Of a stretch of 32,206 nucleotides of DNA, positions 25,434 to 32,206 are shown one piece after another. Position numbers and translations under genes: made by a program. Within the stretch, counting starts at the first letter, position 1. The number at the start of each line of letters is the position of its first letter. The notes beneath the pieces were generated by a model. It was not told the DNA's origin. It ran no database searches and was given only the letters and a program-made list of their open reading frames with translations. The DNA is from Candidatus Abzuiibacterium crystallinum (GTDB lineage: Bacteria; Omnitrophota; Omnitrophia; Omnitrophales; Abzuiibacteriaceae), in assembly GCA_002787155.1 (NCBI GenBank), contig PCVY01000046.1:1-32206 (forward strand), given 5' to 3'.

Positions 25434-27134
25434 TTAAAACGGGGCAGTTCGAGCTCCGCGGCCGCCGCCGTAACTCAGACGAGAGGTCACAGTAGCGGAA
25501 GCATTAGAACGGTTTGATGTGCTCAGTTCTTGAGGCGCGGCATTACTTTTCCAATCACCGCCTCGTGCACCCATGCCGGAAGCGTAACGGCAGCCTCGGG
25601 ATGTGTTGGCCTCATCAAAGCCCGGCCAATCTGAGTTGGTGGCATTTCCCGTAAAGCCCGAAGCAGTTGTTAACGTGCCGTCTCCGTGCGAACCTGTAAA
25701 TTTTAATCCGTGCGAATTACCAATCGTGACGATTACCTCTAAGATATTACCCGATAACTCCATATTCCCATAGTAACCGGCACCGGTTTCTTCTCGGTTC
25801 GTCGAGGTTGATTTTGCAAAAATACCGGCTCTTAACGGTCCTGTTTGGGTGTCACAGGTGCCGGTACATGTGAAAGTAATGTTATTATAATTCACATGGG
25901 CGGTTGCTGGTAAAACGGTTTCTGTGCCGTCTTCACCGCCTAAGCCGCCTGAAACTGACGTGGCTTGCACTAAAAGAGTTGTGCCCCATGCAGCCTCATT
26001 GTTTACCGGATAAACAGGGCCGCGCGCCGCTTTTTCATATTCAAGTTCTGTCATAGGCCTGAGCGCTGCCCAATCCAAATAAGCCAGCATGTCTCCAAGT
26101 CCCAAATAACCGGTGGCCCGGTCGCTCCGATCAGTTAGGAAAGTGATCGGAGAAAGAGTGCCATTACCGGAAGAAGGCGCTTGAATGCTGTTGCGGTTAG
26201 TCATCGTGGATTTATTAGTCATGACATAATAATTGGTAATGGTATCGGTCGAAACGTCAGCAGCGGTTCTGGTATTTTGTGCCGTGCGCGTCAAATGATT
26301 TAAAAAAGCCACGTATTGACCTTCGGTGATTTCATACTTCATTAAATAAAAAGCACGAAAACCCTTTGGGTAAGAAGACGAAACATTAAAGGTATAGCCA
26401 TCGGTAAATTCAAGTGAACCGCCGCTTGAATTATAATAGGGGGCACCGGCTGTATCATCAGTGAATGACAATCCGTTTTCGCTATTAATGGGAATGGGTA
26501 AGCTGGAATCGCGCCCGTACTCAAAAGCGGCCGAACTGGCCGCAGAACCATCGGTCCCGTCACCCACAAAAAATCCGCCTTCCGGTATATAAACCATTTC
26601 AATACCAATGGCATCCGCATAAGTAGAACCGTCTGAAATCGTGCTATCACCTAACGCGCTTTCATGAGCATAGTCCCACACCACTTGCACGTCGGTTTGA
26701 TTAATAGAACCTGAACCGAATTGATTGGGGATAATCAAGACACCTTTTTTATCATCAGGGACAACCAAGTCGATGCTTGAATATTGAGAACCGCCCAAAC
26801 TGCCTTGACTAAAACCGCTTGGATTGGTGCCGGCAGTTTTTAATTCGATATGGCCGAAAGTAGCAGGACTGGTGTTTGTGTTCTTGAATTTAAAGAAAAC
26901 CCATGCACCATCATGATTGGTTGAATCGTTCCAGGAATTACTCCAGGAAATGTCAAACTCGATCACAATGGTATCGCCCGTATCGCTTTGATTTAATAAG
27001 CGAACATTTGAGATGGTTAGGTTGTTGGCATAAGCAGCAGGCGGGTGCAATAAAAAAAGCAAAATGAGGCATACCGGCCACACCAATCGAGTCAAGAATT
27101 TTTGCTTCCGATGAGTCATTACCGAAAAGGACAT
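25434..27134 (-). CDS. Secreted FGE/SUMF1-fold (formylglycine-generating-enzyme-like) protein
   Basis: A 566-residue protein with a signal peptide: a basic start, a hydrophobic run WPVCLILLFLL, and a likely cleavage after AAYA near residue 36. Residues about 37-170 form a beta-rich region of unknown family. From about residue 178 the FGE-sulfatase fold is visible: IGIEMVYIPEGGFFVGD, YEITEGQYVAFLN, RPMTELEYEKAARG, LSGNILEV (usually GNVWEW), and a C-terminal GGDW with a GGGRGAR ending. Most bacterial members of this family are not true sulfatase activators but binding or structural proteins, so catalysis is doubtful. The start is MSFSVM at 27134; an internal ATG at 27119 is possible, and neither has a strong ribosome binding site. 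It is monocistronic. Confidence 0.8.
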   Translation of the reverse strand: MSFSVMTHRKQKFLTRLVWPVCLILLFLLHPPAAYANNLTISNVRLLNQSDTGDTIVIEFDISWSNSWNDSTNHDGAWVFFKFKNTNTSPATFGHIELKTAGTNPSGFSQGSLGGSQYSSIDLVVPDDKKGVLIIPNQFGSGSINQTDVQVVWDYAHESALGDSTISDGSTYADAIGIEMVYIPEGGFFVGDGTDGSAASSAAFEYGRDSSLPIPINSENGLSFTDDTAGAPYYNSSGGSLEFTDGYTFNVSSSYPKGFRAFYLMKYEITEGQYVAFLNHLTRTAQNTRTAADVSTDTITNYYVMTNKSTMTNRNSIQAPSSGNGTLSPITFLTDRSDRATGYLGLGDMLAYLDWAALRPMTELEYEKAARGPVYPVNNEAAWGTTLLVQATSVSGGLGGEDGTETVLPATAHVNYNNITFTCTGTCDTQTGPLRAGIFAKSTSTNREETGAGYYGNMELSGNILEVIVTIGNSHGLKFTGSHGDGTLTTASGFTGNATNSDWPGFDEANTSRGCRYASGMGARGGDWKSNAAPQELSTSNRSNASATVTSRLSYGGGRGARTAPF

Positions 27135-27176
27135 GTCAGTCTGTTAATCCTTTATGCACTTTGGTGCCTTACTGAA

Positions 27177-27205
27177 AGTATATCGAAATAAGGAGTTGAG
27201 CACAA
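27177..27205 (-). promoter_or_regulatory. Sigma-70-type promoter for the FGE-like gene
   Basis: On the minus strand TTGTGC (complement of 27200-27205) and TATACT (complement of 27177-27182) are separated by 17 bp. Transcription would begin near 27170, giving a leader of about 36 nt. That leader contains a small hairpin (gcac tttg gtgc on the plus strand). Confidence 0.65.
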
Positions 27206-27296
27206 TAGACGAAGGTGTCTCCTTTAGCCCTTCTTTCTTATCGGCTGACATATTAAAAAACCAAATAAACTGTTGGGGAAGCTATGAGGAGGCGTC

Positions 27297-27325
27297 TTGC
27301 TTTTTTTTACCCTGCGAGATATACT
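27297..27325 (+). promoter_or_regulatory. Sigma-70-type promoter for the hom operon
   Basis: TTGCTT (27297-27302) and TATACT (27320-27325) are separated by 17 bp. The predicted start near 27332 leaves a leader of about 155 nt before the hom ATG at 27488. It is divergent from the FGE-gene promoter. The 27206-27296 stretch between the two promoters shows nothing recognisable. Confidence 0.6.
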
Positions 27326-27360
27326 AACTTCTCTTTATTTTAATGTGCACCAAAATTAAC

Positions 27361-27480
27361 CTCTAAAGGTGTACCGCCCCGTTAGAGAGAAAACAGATAG
27401 TTCAACAGGTGGTATCGACGTTTGTTCCTGACACAAACGTTAAAACGAGAAATGACAGAAAGTGTTGCCCTCTAACGGGG
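27361..27480 (+). promoter_or_regulatory. Structured 5' leader of hom with mutually exclusive stems
   Basis: ccccgttagag (27377-27387) and ctctaacgggg (27470-27480) form a perfect 11-bp long-range stem. Its right arm supplies the G-run located seven bases before the hom ATG, the only ribosome-binding-like sequence there. The same left arm (ttagag, 27382-27387) can instead pair with ctctaa at 27361-27366. A separate 8-bp hairpin, acgtttgt (27418-27425) with acaaacgt (27433-27440), sits inside. I do not recognise it as a known riboswitch class. Control of hom translation is inferred. Confidence 0.5.
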
Positions 27481-27487
27481 TAAATCC

Positions 27488-28759
27488 ATGCAAATACTTA
27501 AGATAGGTTTATTAGGACTGGGCAATATCGGAAGCGGCGTTTATTCTTTGATTAAACGAAAGAATAAGCTGATTGCACAGCAATCGGGTGTTCGCTTGGA
27601 AATTGTGCGTATCGCGGACCGCAGCCGTTCACTCGGGATTTCTGTTCCGAAACATTTGCTGACGCAAGATGTTAATCAAGTGGTTCGTCATCCACATATC
27701 GACACGGTGGTGGAATTATTTGGCGGTGTTCAACCTACCCTAAAATTTGTTTTAACCGCATTGCGTTCGGGTAAAGATGTGGTGACCGCCAACAAAGCGC
27801 TTCTCGCAGAAGAAGGCGATCAGATTTTCAGAATGGCGGAACGTTTTGACCGGAAAATTTTTTTTGAAGCCAGCGTGGGCGGCGGGATTCCCGTGATTCA
27901 GGGTTTGCGCGAAGGACTCGTGACCAATCACATTCAATCCATTCACTCGATTATTAATGGGACGTCTAATTATATCTTAAGCGAAATGACTGAAAGGGGT
28001 CTTGATTTTAAGACAGCACTCAAAGCTGCCCAACAAAAAGGTTATGCGGAGGCGAATCCGACGCTTGATATCGAAGGCGGAGACGCGGCGCACAAAATTA
28101 CCATTTTGGCAAGTTTGGCATTCGGCAAAATGGCTAAGTTCAAGGACGTGTACGTAGAAGGAATTTCTGCCATTCGCCACGAGGACATTGCTTTTGCCAA
28201 TGAATTTGGATACCGCATCAAACTGTTGGCAATCGTGAAAAAATCGGGGGATGGTGTTGAAGCGCGTGTGCAGCCGACTTTGATTCCAAAGCATCACATT
28301 TTGGCGGATGTGAATGGATCGTATAATGCTATTTTGATCCGAGGCGATGAAACCGGGGACGTTCTTTTTTACGGAAAAGGAGCCGGGCAAAAACCAACGG
28401 CGAGTGCCGTGGTAAGCGATTTGGCGACTTTGGGGAAAGCCCGATCGGCGTCATCGCCCATGCGGTTTCCCCGCGGCCATTTGACCGTCAAAAATATTTC
28501 AACGATTCTTTCGCGTTACTATTTTCGTTTTCAAGTGATTGACCGTCCGGGGATGTTGGCTAAAATTTCGGATGTATTGGGCAAGCACCATATTAGCATT
28601 TCGGATGTGATACAAAAAGAAAGACGCACGGGCCGTGTCGTGCCGCTCATTTTATTAACACACGGCGTCCATGAAAGCGCTGTCCGCCGTGCGGTGCACG
28701 CCATTGACCGGATGCCGGTGGTGCGCGGCAAAACCCAAGTGTTAAGAATCGAGGAATAA
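27488..28759 (+). CDS. hom: Homoserine dehydrogenase with C-terminal ACT domain
   Basis: Reduces aspartate semialdehyde to homoserine with NAD(P)H, the branch point to threonine and methionine. The 423-residue protein has the Rossmann motif GLGNIGSG near residues 10-17, VTANKALLA, the catalytic-domain block [25 protein letters not shown], and [16 protein letters not shown] residues ([16 protein letters not shown]). The C-terminal ACT domain (about 345-420; [13 protein letters not shown]) suggests allosteric feedback by threonine. It is the first gene of an operon with thrC, the apgM-like gene and lysC, behind a structured leader. The gap to thrC is 5 bp. Confidence 0.95.
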   Translation: MQILKIGLLGLGNIGSGVYSLIKRKNKLIAQQSGVRLEIVRIADRSRSLGISVPKHLLTQDVNQVVRHPHIDTVVELFGGVQPTLKFVLTALRSGKDVVTANKALLAEEGDQIFRMAERFDRKIFFEASVGGGIPVIQGLREGLVTNHIQSIHSIINGTSNYILSEMTERGLDFKTALKAAQQKGYAEANPTLDIEGGDAAHKITILASLAFGKMAKFKDVYVEGISAIRHEDIAFANEFGYRIKLLAIVKKSGDGVEARVQPTLIPKHHILADVNGSYNAILIRGDETGDVLFYGKGAGQKPTASAVVSDLATLGKARSASSPMRFPRGHLTVKNISTILSRYYFRFQVIDRPGMLAKISDVLGKHHISISDVIQKERRTGRVVPLILLTHGVHESAVRRAVHAIDRMPVVRGKTQVLRIEE

Positions 28760-28764
28760 CTCCA

Positions 28765-29847
28765 ATGGCAATTAAAAAAGTTCCCGTCAAAAAAATTGGC
28801 GTCATCGAGCGTTATCAAGAGTTTCTGCCGGTCTCGGAGAAAACGCCGATTATTTCGCTTAATGAAGGGAATACACCCCTCATTCTTGCGGAAGCTTTGC
28901 ATCATGAATTGGGCTTAAAGACCATTCGCATCTATTTTAAATTCGAAGGCCTTAATCCCACCGGTTCATTTAAAGACCGCGGCATGACCATGGCAGTTTC
29001 CAAAGCATTGGAGGAAGGCGCAAAAGCGATCATGTGCGCCTCGACCGGTAATACGGCAGCGGCTGCAGCTGCGTATGCGGCGAGAAGCGGTCTCAAATGC
29101 GCCGTCCTGATTCCGGAAGGCAAGATTGCAAAAGGCAAGTTGCTGCAAGCCTACCGTTACGGCGCCAAAGTGGTGATGATTCAAGGTAATTTTGATCAAG
29201 CGCTTGAATTAGTCAAGGAAGCAACTTCTCAGTATCCGATCAAACTGGTGAATTCGATTAATCCGTTTCGCATTGAAGGGCAAAAGACGGCCGCTTTTGA
29301 AATTTGCGATGATTTGGGCGATGCACCCGAATATCACGCGATTCCGGTTGGTAATGCCGGCAACATTACAGCGTACTGGCGCGGGTACAAAGAATATCGC
29401 AAAGGAAATCGGATCGAGACGTTGCCTAAAATGCTGGGTTTCCAGGCAGCAGGATCGGCGCCCATTGTGCATAACCGGGTGATTGAAAAACCCGAAACCA
29501 TTGCCACAGCCATTCGCATCGGAAATCCTGCAAGTTGGAAGCACGCGCTTGAAGCACGTGATGAATCAGGCGGTTTGATTGATATGGTAACGGATGAAGA
29601 AATTACATGGGCATATCGTTTTATTGCGGAACGCGAAGGTATTTTTGCAGAGCCGGCTTCGGCGGCAGCCGTGGCGGGGATGGTGAAATTAGCCCGGAAA
29701 AATTATTTTGAAAAAGGAGCACGCATTGTTTGCACGTTAACCGGATCCGGCTTGAAGGACCCGGATTTCGCCATGAGTTTTGAAGACAAAGTAGCTTCTG
29801 TTGCACCGACTTTATCGGAAGTCATGAAAGTAATCGGAAACCAATGA
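28765..29847 (+). CDS. thrC: Threonine synthase
   Basis: PLP enzyme that converts O-phosphohomoserine to threonine. The 360-residue protein is the compact type: LNEGNTPL, then [10 protein letters not shown] with Lys70 as the PLP lysine, [19 protein letters not shown], the phosphate-binding GNAGN, and a C-terminal [10 protein letters not shown] with LTGSGLKDP. It needs phosphohomoserine, so a homoserine kinase must exist, yet no ThrB (GHMP kinase) gene is present between hom and lysC. The ATG follows a GAGG about eleven bases upstream. Its TGA overlaps the next ATG (ATGA). Confidence 0.95.
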   Translation: MAIKKVPVKKIGVIERYQEFLPVSEKTPIISLNEGNTPLILAEALHHELGLKTIRIYFKFEGLNPTGSFKDRGMTMAVSKALEEGAKAIMCASTGNTAAAAAAYAARSGLKCAVLIPEGKIAKGKLLQAYRYGAKVVMIQGNFDQALELVKEATSQYPIKLVNSINPFRIEGQKTAAFEICDDLGDAPEYHAIPVGNAGNITAYWRGYKEYRKGNRIETLPKMLGFQAAGSAPIVHNRVIEKPETIATAIRIGNPASWKHALEARDESGGLIDMVTDEEITWAYRFIAEREGIFAEPASAAAVAGMVKLARKNYFEKGARIVCTLTGSGLKDPDFAMSFEDKVASVAPTLSEVMKVIGNQ

Positions 29848-31055
29848 AATACATTCTTTTAATGATCGACGGGATCAGCGATCACCCCAGCGAAGAACTG
29901 GGCGGTAAAACACCGCTTGAAGTTTCGAAGATCCCTCATTTTCATTTTTTGGCGAAAAGCGGAAAAGTGGGAAGTGTTTCCCACATTCCTGATTTTCTGG
30001 AGCCGACCGCGTCAGTAGCCGCTGTTTCGGTGTTTGGTTACAACCCGAAAGACAATCGAATTGGATTGGGGCCGCTTGAGGCCATGAATTTGGAAATCAA
30101 ATTAGAAGCCAATGAAGTGGCGTTTCGCGCCAATTTGGTTACCGAGTCGGAAGGTCATCTGGCTGATTACACAGGCGGCAACGTTTCTTCCAAAGAGTCG
30201 CGCGCGCTGATTACTTATTTAAATAAAAAATTATCAAGCGACTTTGTTCGTTTCTTCCCGGGCAGCGGTTACAGACATGTGGCGGTTCTCAAAGATGCGG
30301 AAGGTTTGCAAGGTTTATCCGCCAGATGCGTGACACCGGATCAGGCAGTGGGCAAACCCATCAAAGATTTTCTACCGGCCGGAAAAGGCGCGGAACTTTT
30401 GAGCAAACTCATGTATGACACCAAGATGCTTTTGGATCAGCATGAAATTAATGAAGTAAGGGTAGATTTAAAAGAAAATCCCGCCAACATGGTGTGGTTG
30501 TGGGGCCAAGGCATTAAACCCGAACTGGCCAAGTTCTCAGACCGGTTTAACGGCACGCGCGGGGCGGTCATATCAACCGATGATCACGTCAAAGGCTTGG
30601 GACGGTTAATCGGATTAACCGTGATTGATTTACCGCATGATGCCAGTGAAGTAGAAAAACATTTTGAAGCCATCAGCCATTCGCTTTCGGAACTGCTGAA
30701 AGAAAAGGATTTTGTCGCGATTCACTTGCATGGCTGCGATGAAGCTTCGCGGGACGGCAATGTGAAGAGAAAAATTAACATGCTGGAAGCAATCGATTTT
30801 TACGTCCTTAAAAGTGTTCGGGCATTTGCTGAAGAGCAAAAAGACGTGAGGCTTTTAATCACGCCTCTCATGATGACGCCTTGGAAGAAAAAAGTTTCAG
30901 TGCGTGAAGCGGTACCTTTTATCCTTTGCGGTAAAAATATTGTACCGGATGAAATCGAGAAGTTCTCTGAAGCAGCGGCCAAACTATCAACCTTTAAAGT
31001 CAGAGACGGATACCGGTTGATTGAATTCTTAATGGGTCAACAGGAAACGGCTTGA
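29844..31055 (+). CDS. apgM: ApgM-family (cofactor-independent phosphoglycerate mutase / proposed homoserine kinase) protein with altered metal site
   Basis: A 403-residue member of the alkaline phosphatase superfamily, ApgM branch. MIDG (Asp9), [26 protein letters not shown] and NMVWLWGQG match the family well. Members found in hom-thrC operons have been proposed as homoserine kinases. Several positions expected to bind metal or act as nucleophile differ here. The usual GSD reads TAS (55-57), with Ala at the Ser position. PHD-type TPPHD reads TPDQA (164-168). DEAGH reads DEASR (299-303). TPDH reads TPLM (340-343). This suggests a divergent or inactive enzyme, or a regulatory role. It overlaps thrC and lysC, so it is clearly a thr-operon member. 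Confidence 0.85.
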   Translation: MKYILLMIDGISDHPSEELGGKTPLEVSKIPHFHFLAKSGKVGSVSHIPDFLEPTASVAAVSVFGYNPKDNRIGLGPLEAMNLEIKLEANEVAFRANLVTESEGHLADYTGGNVSSKESRALITYLNKKLSSDFVRFFPGSGYRHVAVLKDAEGLQGLSARCVTPDQAVGKPIKDFLPAGKGAELLSKLMYDTKMLLDQHEINEVRVDLKENPANMVWLWGQGIKPELAKFSDRFNGTRGAVISTDDHVKGLGRLIGLTVIDLPHDASEVEKHFEAISHSLSELLKEKDFVAIHLHGCDEASRDGNVKRKINMLEAIDFYVLKSVRAFAEEQKDVRLLITPLMMTPWKKKVSVREAVPFILCGKNIVPDEIEKFSEAAAKLSTFKVRDGYRLIEFLMGQQETA

Positions 31056-32206
31056 TGTCGGACTTAATTGTTCAAAAGTATGGCGGCACTTCCGTCAAGG
31101 ATGCGGAACGCATTCAGAATGTGGCGCGGCGTGTGGTCGAGACCAAGCGGCAAGGCAAGCAGGTTGTCGTGGTCGTTTCCGCGTTAGCAGGCACGACGGA
31201 CAACTTGGTTAAGTTGGCTTACGACATTAGTCCGGCGCCTGATGAACGGGAGATGGATATGCTGCTCGCGACAGGTGAGCAAATTTCCATGGCACTTTTA
31301 GCACTTTCGATTCACAAATTAGGCGAAAAGGCCATTTCGTTTACCGGCCCGCAGGTAGGGATCATGACGGATGCCAGCCACACCAAAGCAAAAATTCTGG
31401 ACATTAACACAGACCGTATCCGATACGCTTTGCGCGAAGATAAAATTGTCGTTGTTGCGGGGTTTCAGGGAAAAACCAACAAAGAAGAAATTACGACCTT
31501 GGGACGAGGCGGCTCTGACTTGACGGCGGTGGCTTTGGCAAAGGCGCTTCGGGCAAAACAATGTGAAATTTACACCGACGTGGACGGTATTTATACGGCA
31601 GATCCGCGGCTTGTCCCTGATGCGAAGCGGATTGATACTGTCAGTTACGATGAAATCTTAGAACTGGCGGCATTGGGCGCTAAAGTCATGCAGTCACGCT
31701 CGGTCGAAGTCGGTAAAAAATTTAATATTCCGATTTGGGTGAAATCCAGTTTACTGGAGGAATCCAAAGGGACCTTGATTACAAAGGAGACGAAGTCGAT
31801 GGAAGATGCGATGGTAAGAGGTGTGGCTTTGGATGAAGGCGAAGCGAAAGTCACGATGTTTCGGGTGCCGGATAAGCCCGGTGTAGCAGCTCGTATTTTT
31901 AAGATCTTAGCCGATGACAAAATCAATGTCGACATGATCATTCAAAATAAGACCGAAACCAAAACTACCGATCTGTCATTTACCGTCCGGAAGGCCGATC
32001 TCAGCCGCACCCTTCATTCCGTGAACAAGGCTTCCAAAGCGGTTCAAGCAGGTCACACGGTGTGTGATGAAAAAGTGGCCAAAGTGAGCGTGGTAGGTGT
32101 CGGGATGCGCTCACATTCCGGCGTGGCTTCACGTATGTTTGATGCCTTGGCTAAGAAAAAAATCAATATTGAAATGATCTCGACTTCAGAAATTAAAATC
32201 TCAGTG
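31055..32206 (+). CDS. lysC: Aspartokinase, 3' end outside window
   Basis: Phosphorylates L-aspartate, the first step to lysine, threonine and methionine. 384 codons are visible and the frame is open at the window edge, so only about the last 20-30 residues are likely missing. Motifs: VQKYGGTSV at residues 6-14, the catalytic-domain VVSALAGTTDNL, GRGGSDLTAVALA, and YTDVDGIYTADPR. Two ACT domains follow (about 265-330, with RVPDKPGVAARIF, and about 345 onward, with VVGVGMRSHSGVASRMF), indicating feedback control. The ATG overlaps the preceding TGA (TGATG). Placing aspartokinase and homoserine dehydrogenase in one operon commits flux to threonine. Confidence 0.95.
   Translation, partial: MSDLIVQKYGGTSVKDAERIQNVARRVVETKRQGKQVVVVVSALAGTTDNLVKLAYDISPAPDEREMDMLLATGEQISMALLALSIHKLGEKAISFTGPQVGIMTDASHTKAKILDINTDRIRYALREDKIVVVAGFQGKTNKEEITTLGRGGSDLTAVALAKALRAKQCEIYTDVDGIYTADPRLVPDAKRIDTVSYDEILELAALGAKVMQSRSVEVGKKFNIPIWVKSSLLEESKGTLITKETKSMEDAMVRGVALDEGEAKVTMFRVPDKPGVAARIFKILADDKINVDMIIQNKTETKTTDLSFTVRKADLSRTLHSVNKASKAVQAGHTVCDEKVAKVSVVGVGMRSHSGVASRMFDALAKKKINIEMISTSEIKISV

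Noticed and set aside
27361..27480. Assignment of the hom leader to a named riboswitch (SAM, lysine, T-box)
   Set aside because: I do not find the conserved core sequences of those classes, so I call it only a structured leader.
29844..31055. Ordinary glycolytic phosphoglycerate mutase
   Set aside because: The gene overlaps both thrC and lysC in a threonine operon and lacks several catalytic motif residues, so a housekeeping glycolytic role is unlikely.
1..32206. tRNA, rRNA, IS transposase or prophage genes
   Set aside because: None could be recognised on either strand. The mobile signals seen are non-coding palindromic repeats only.

Overview
The window looks like a chromosomal segment of an uncultivated Gram-negative bacterium, most likely Candidatus Omnitrophota (former OP3) or a close PVC-side relative. 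That placement is inference: it rests on the giant single-frame ORF, the dispersed palindromic repeats (ends gtcattgcgag / ctcgcaatgac, plus ggggacagg and ggggtcag types), the hom-thrC-apgM-lysC gene order and a secreted formylglycine-generating-enzyme-like protein. No rRNA or tRNA is present to confirm it.

Region 1 (1-15015) is one open frame of about 15 kb. From ATG 85 it encodes 4976 residues, and the frame is also open back to base 1, so the true start may lie upstream. In order it carries an HEGVH zinc-peptidase-like motif, a long Gln/Glu/Lys/Ala-rich coiled-coil segment, a CobT/BchD-like VWA domain with a DxSxS MIDAS, two MoxR/midasin-like AAA+ modules with unusual Walker residues, a beta-propeller-like stretch and several internally duplicated modules. 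The modules are separated by in-frame copies of repeats that are normally intergenic, and by a recurring Ser-Glu-Leu-Arg (SELR) junction. Both the ATG at 85 and the stop at 15013-15015 lie in such repeats. This is the most unusual object in the window.

Region 2 (15016-15190) holds a palindromic repeat and a strong promoter whose predicted transcript would be almost leaderless for tmk.

Region 3 (15191-25296) is a tightly overlapping housekeeping operon: tmk, holB, tatD, a CPBP membrane protease, an M50 site-2-type protease, mtnA, thiL, tsaE, tsaB, alr, birA, coaX and a small HAMP-domain membrane protein. It mixes dTMP supply, DNA polymerase clamp loading, methionine salvage, thiamine, biotin and CoA cofactor metabolism, t6A tRNA modification and D-alanine supply.

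Region 4 (25297-27487) has a 122-bp MITE-like palindromic element between convergent genes, a secreted FGE/SUMF1-fold protein on the minus strand, and a divergent intergenic region with one promoter per direction and a structured leader before hom.

Region 5 (27488-32206) is the aspartate-family operon: hom, thrC, an ApgM-family protein in the place where a homoserine kinase is expected, and the start of lysC, which runs off the window. The ApgM-like protein appears to have lost several metal-site residues of its family, so the homoserine kinase step of this pathway is an open question.
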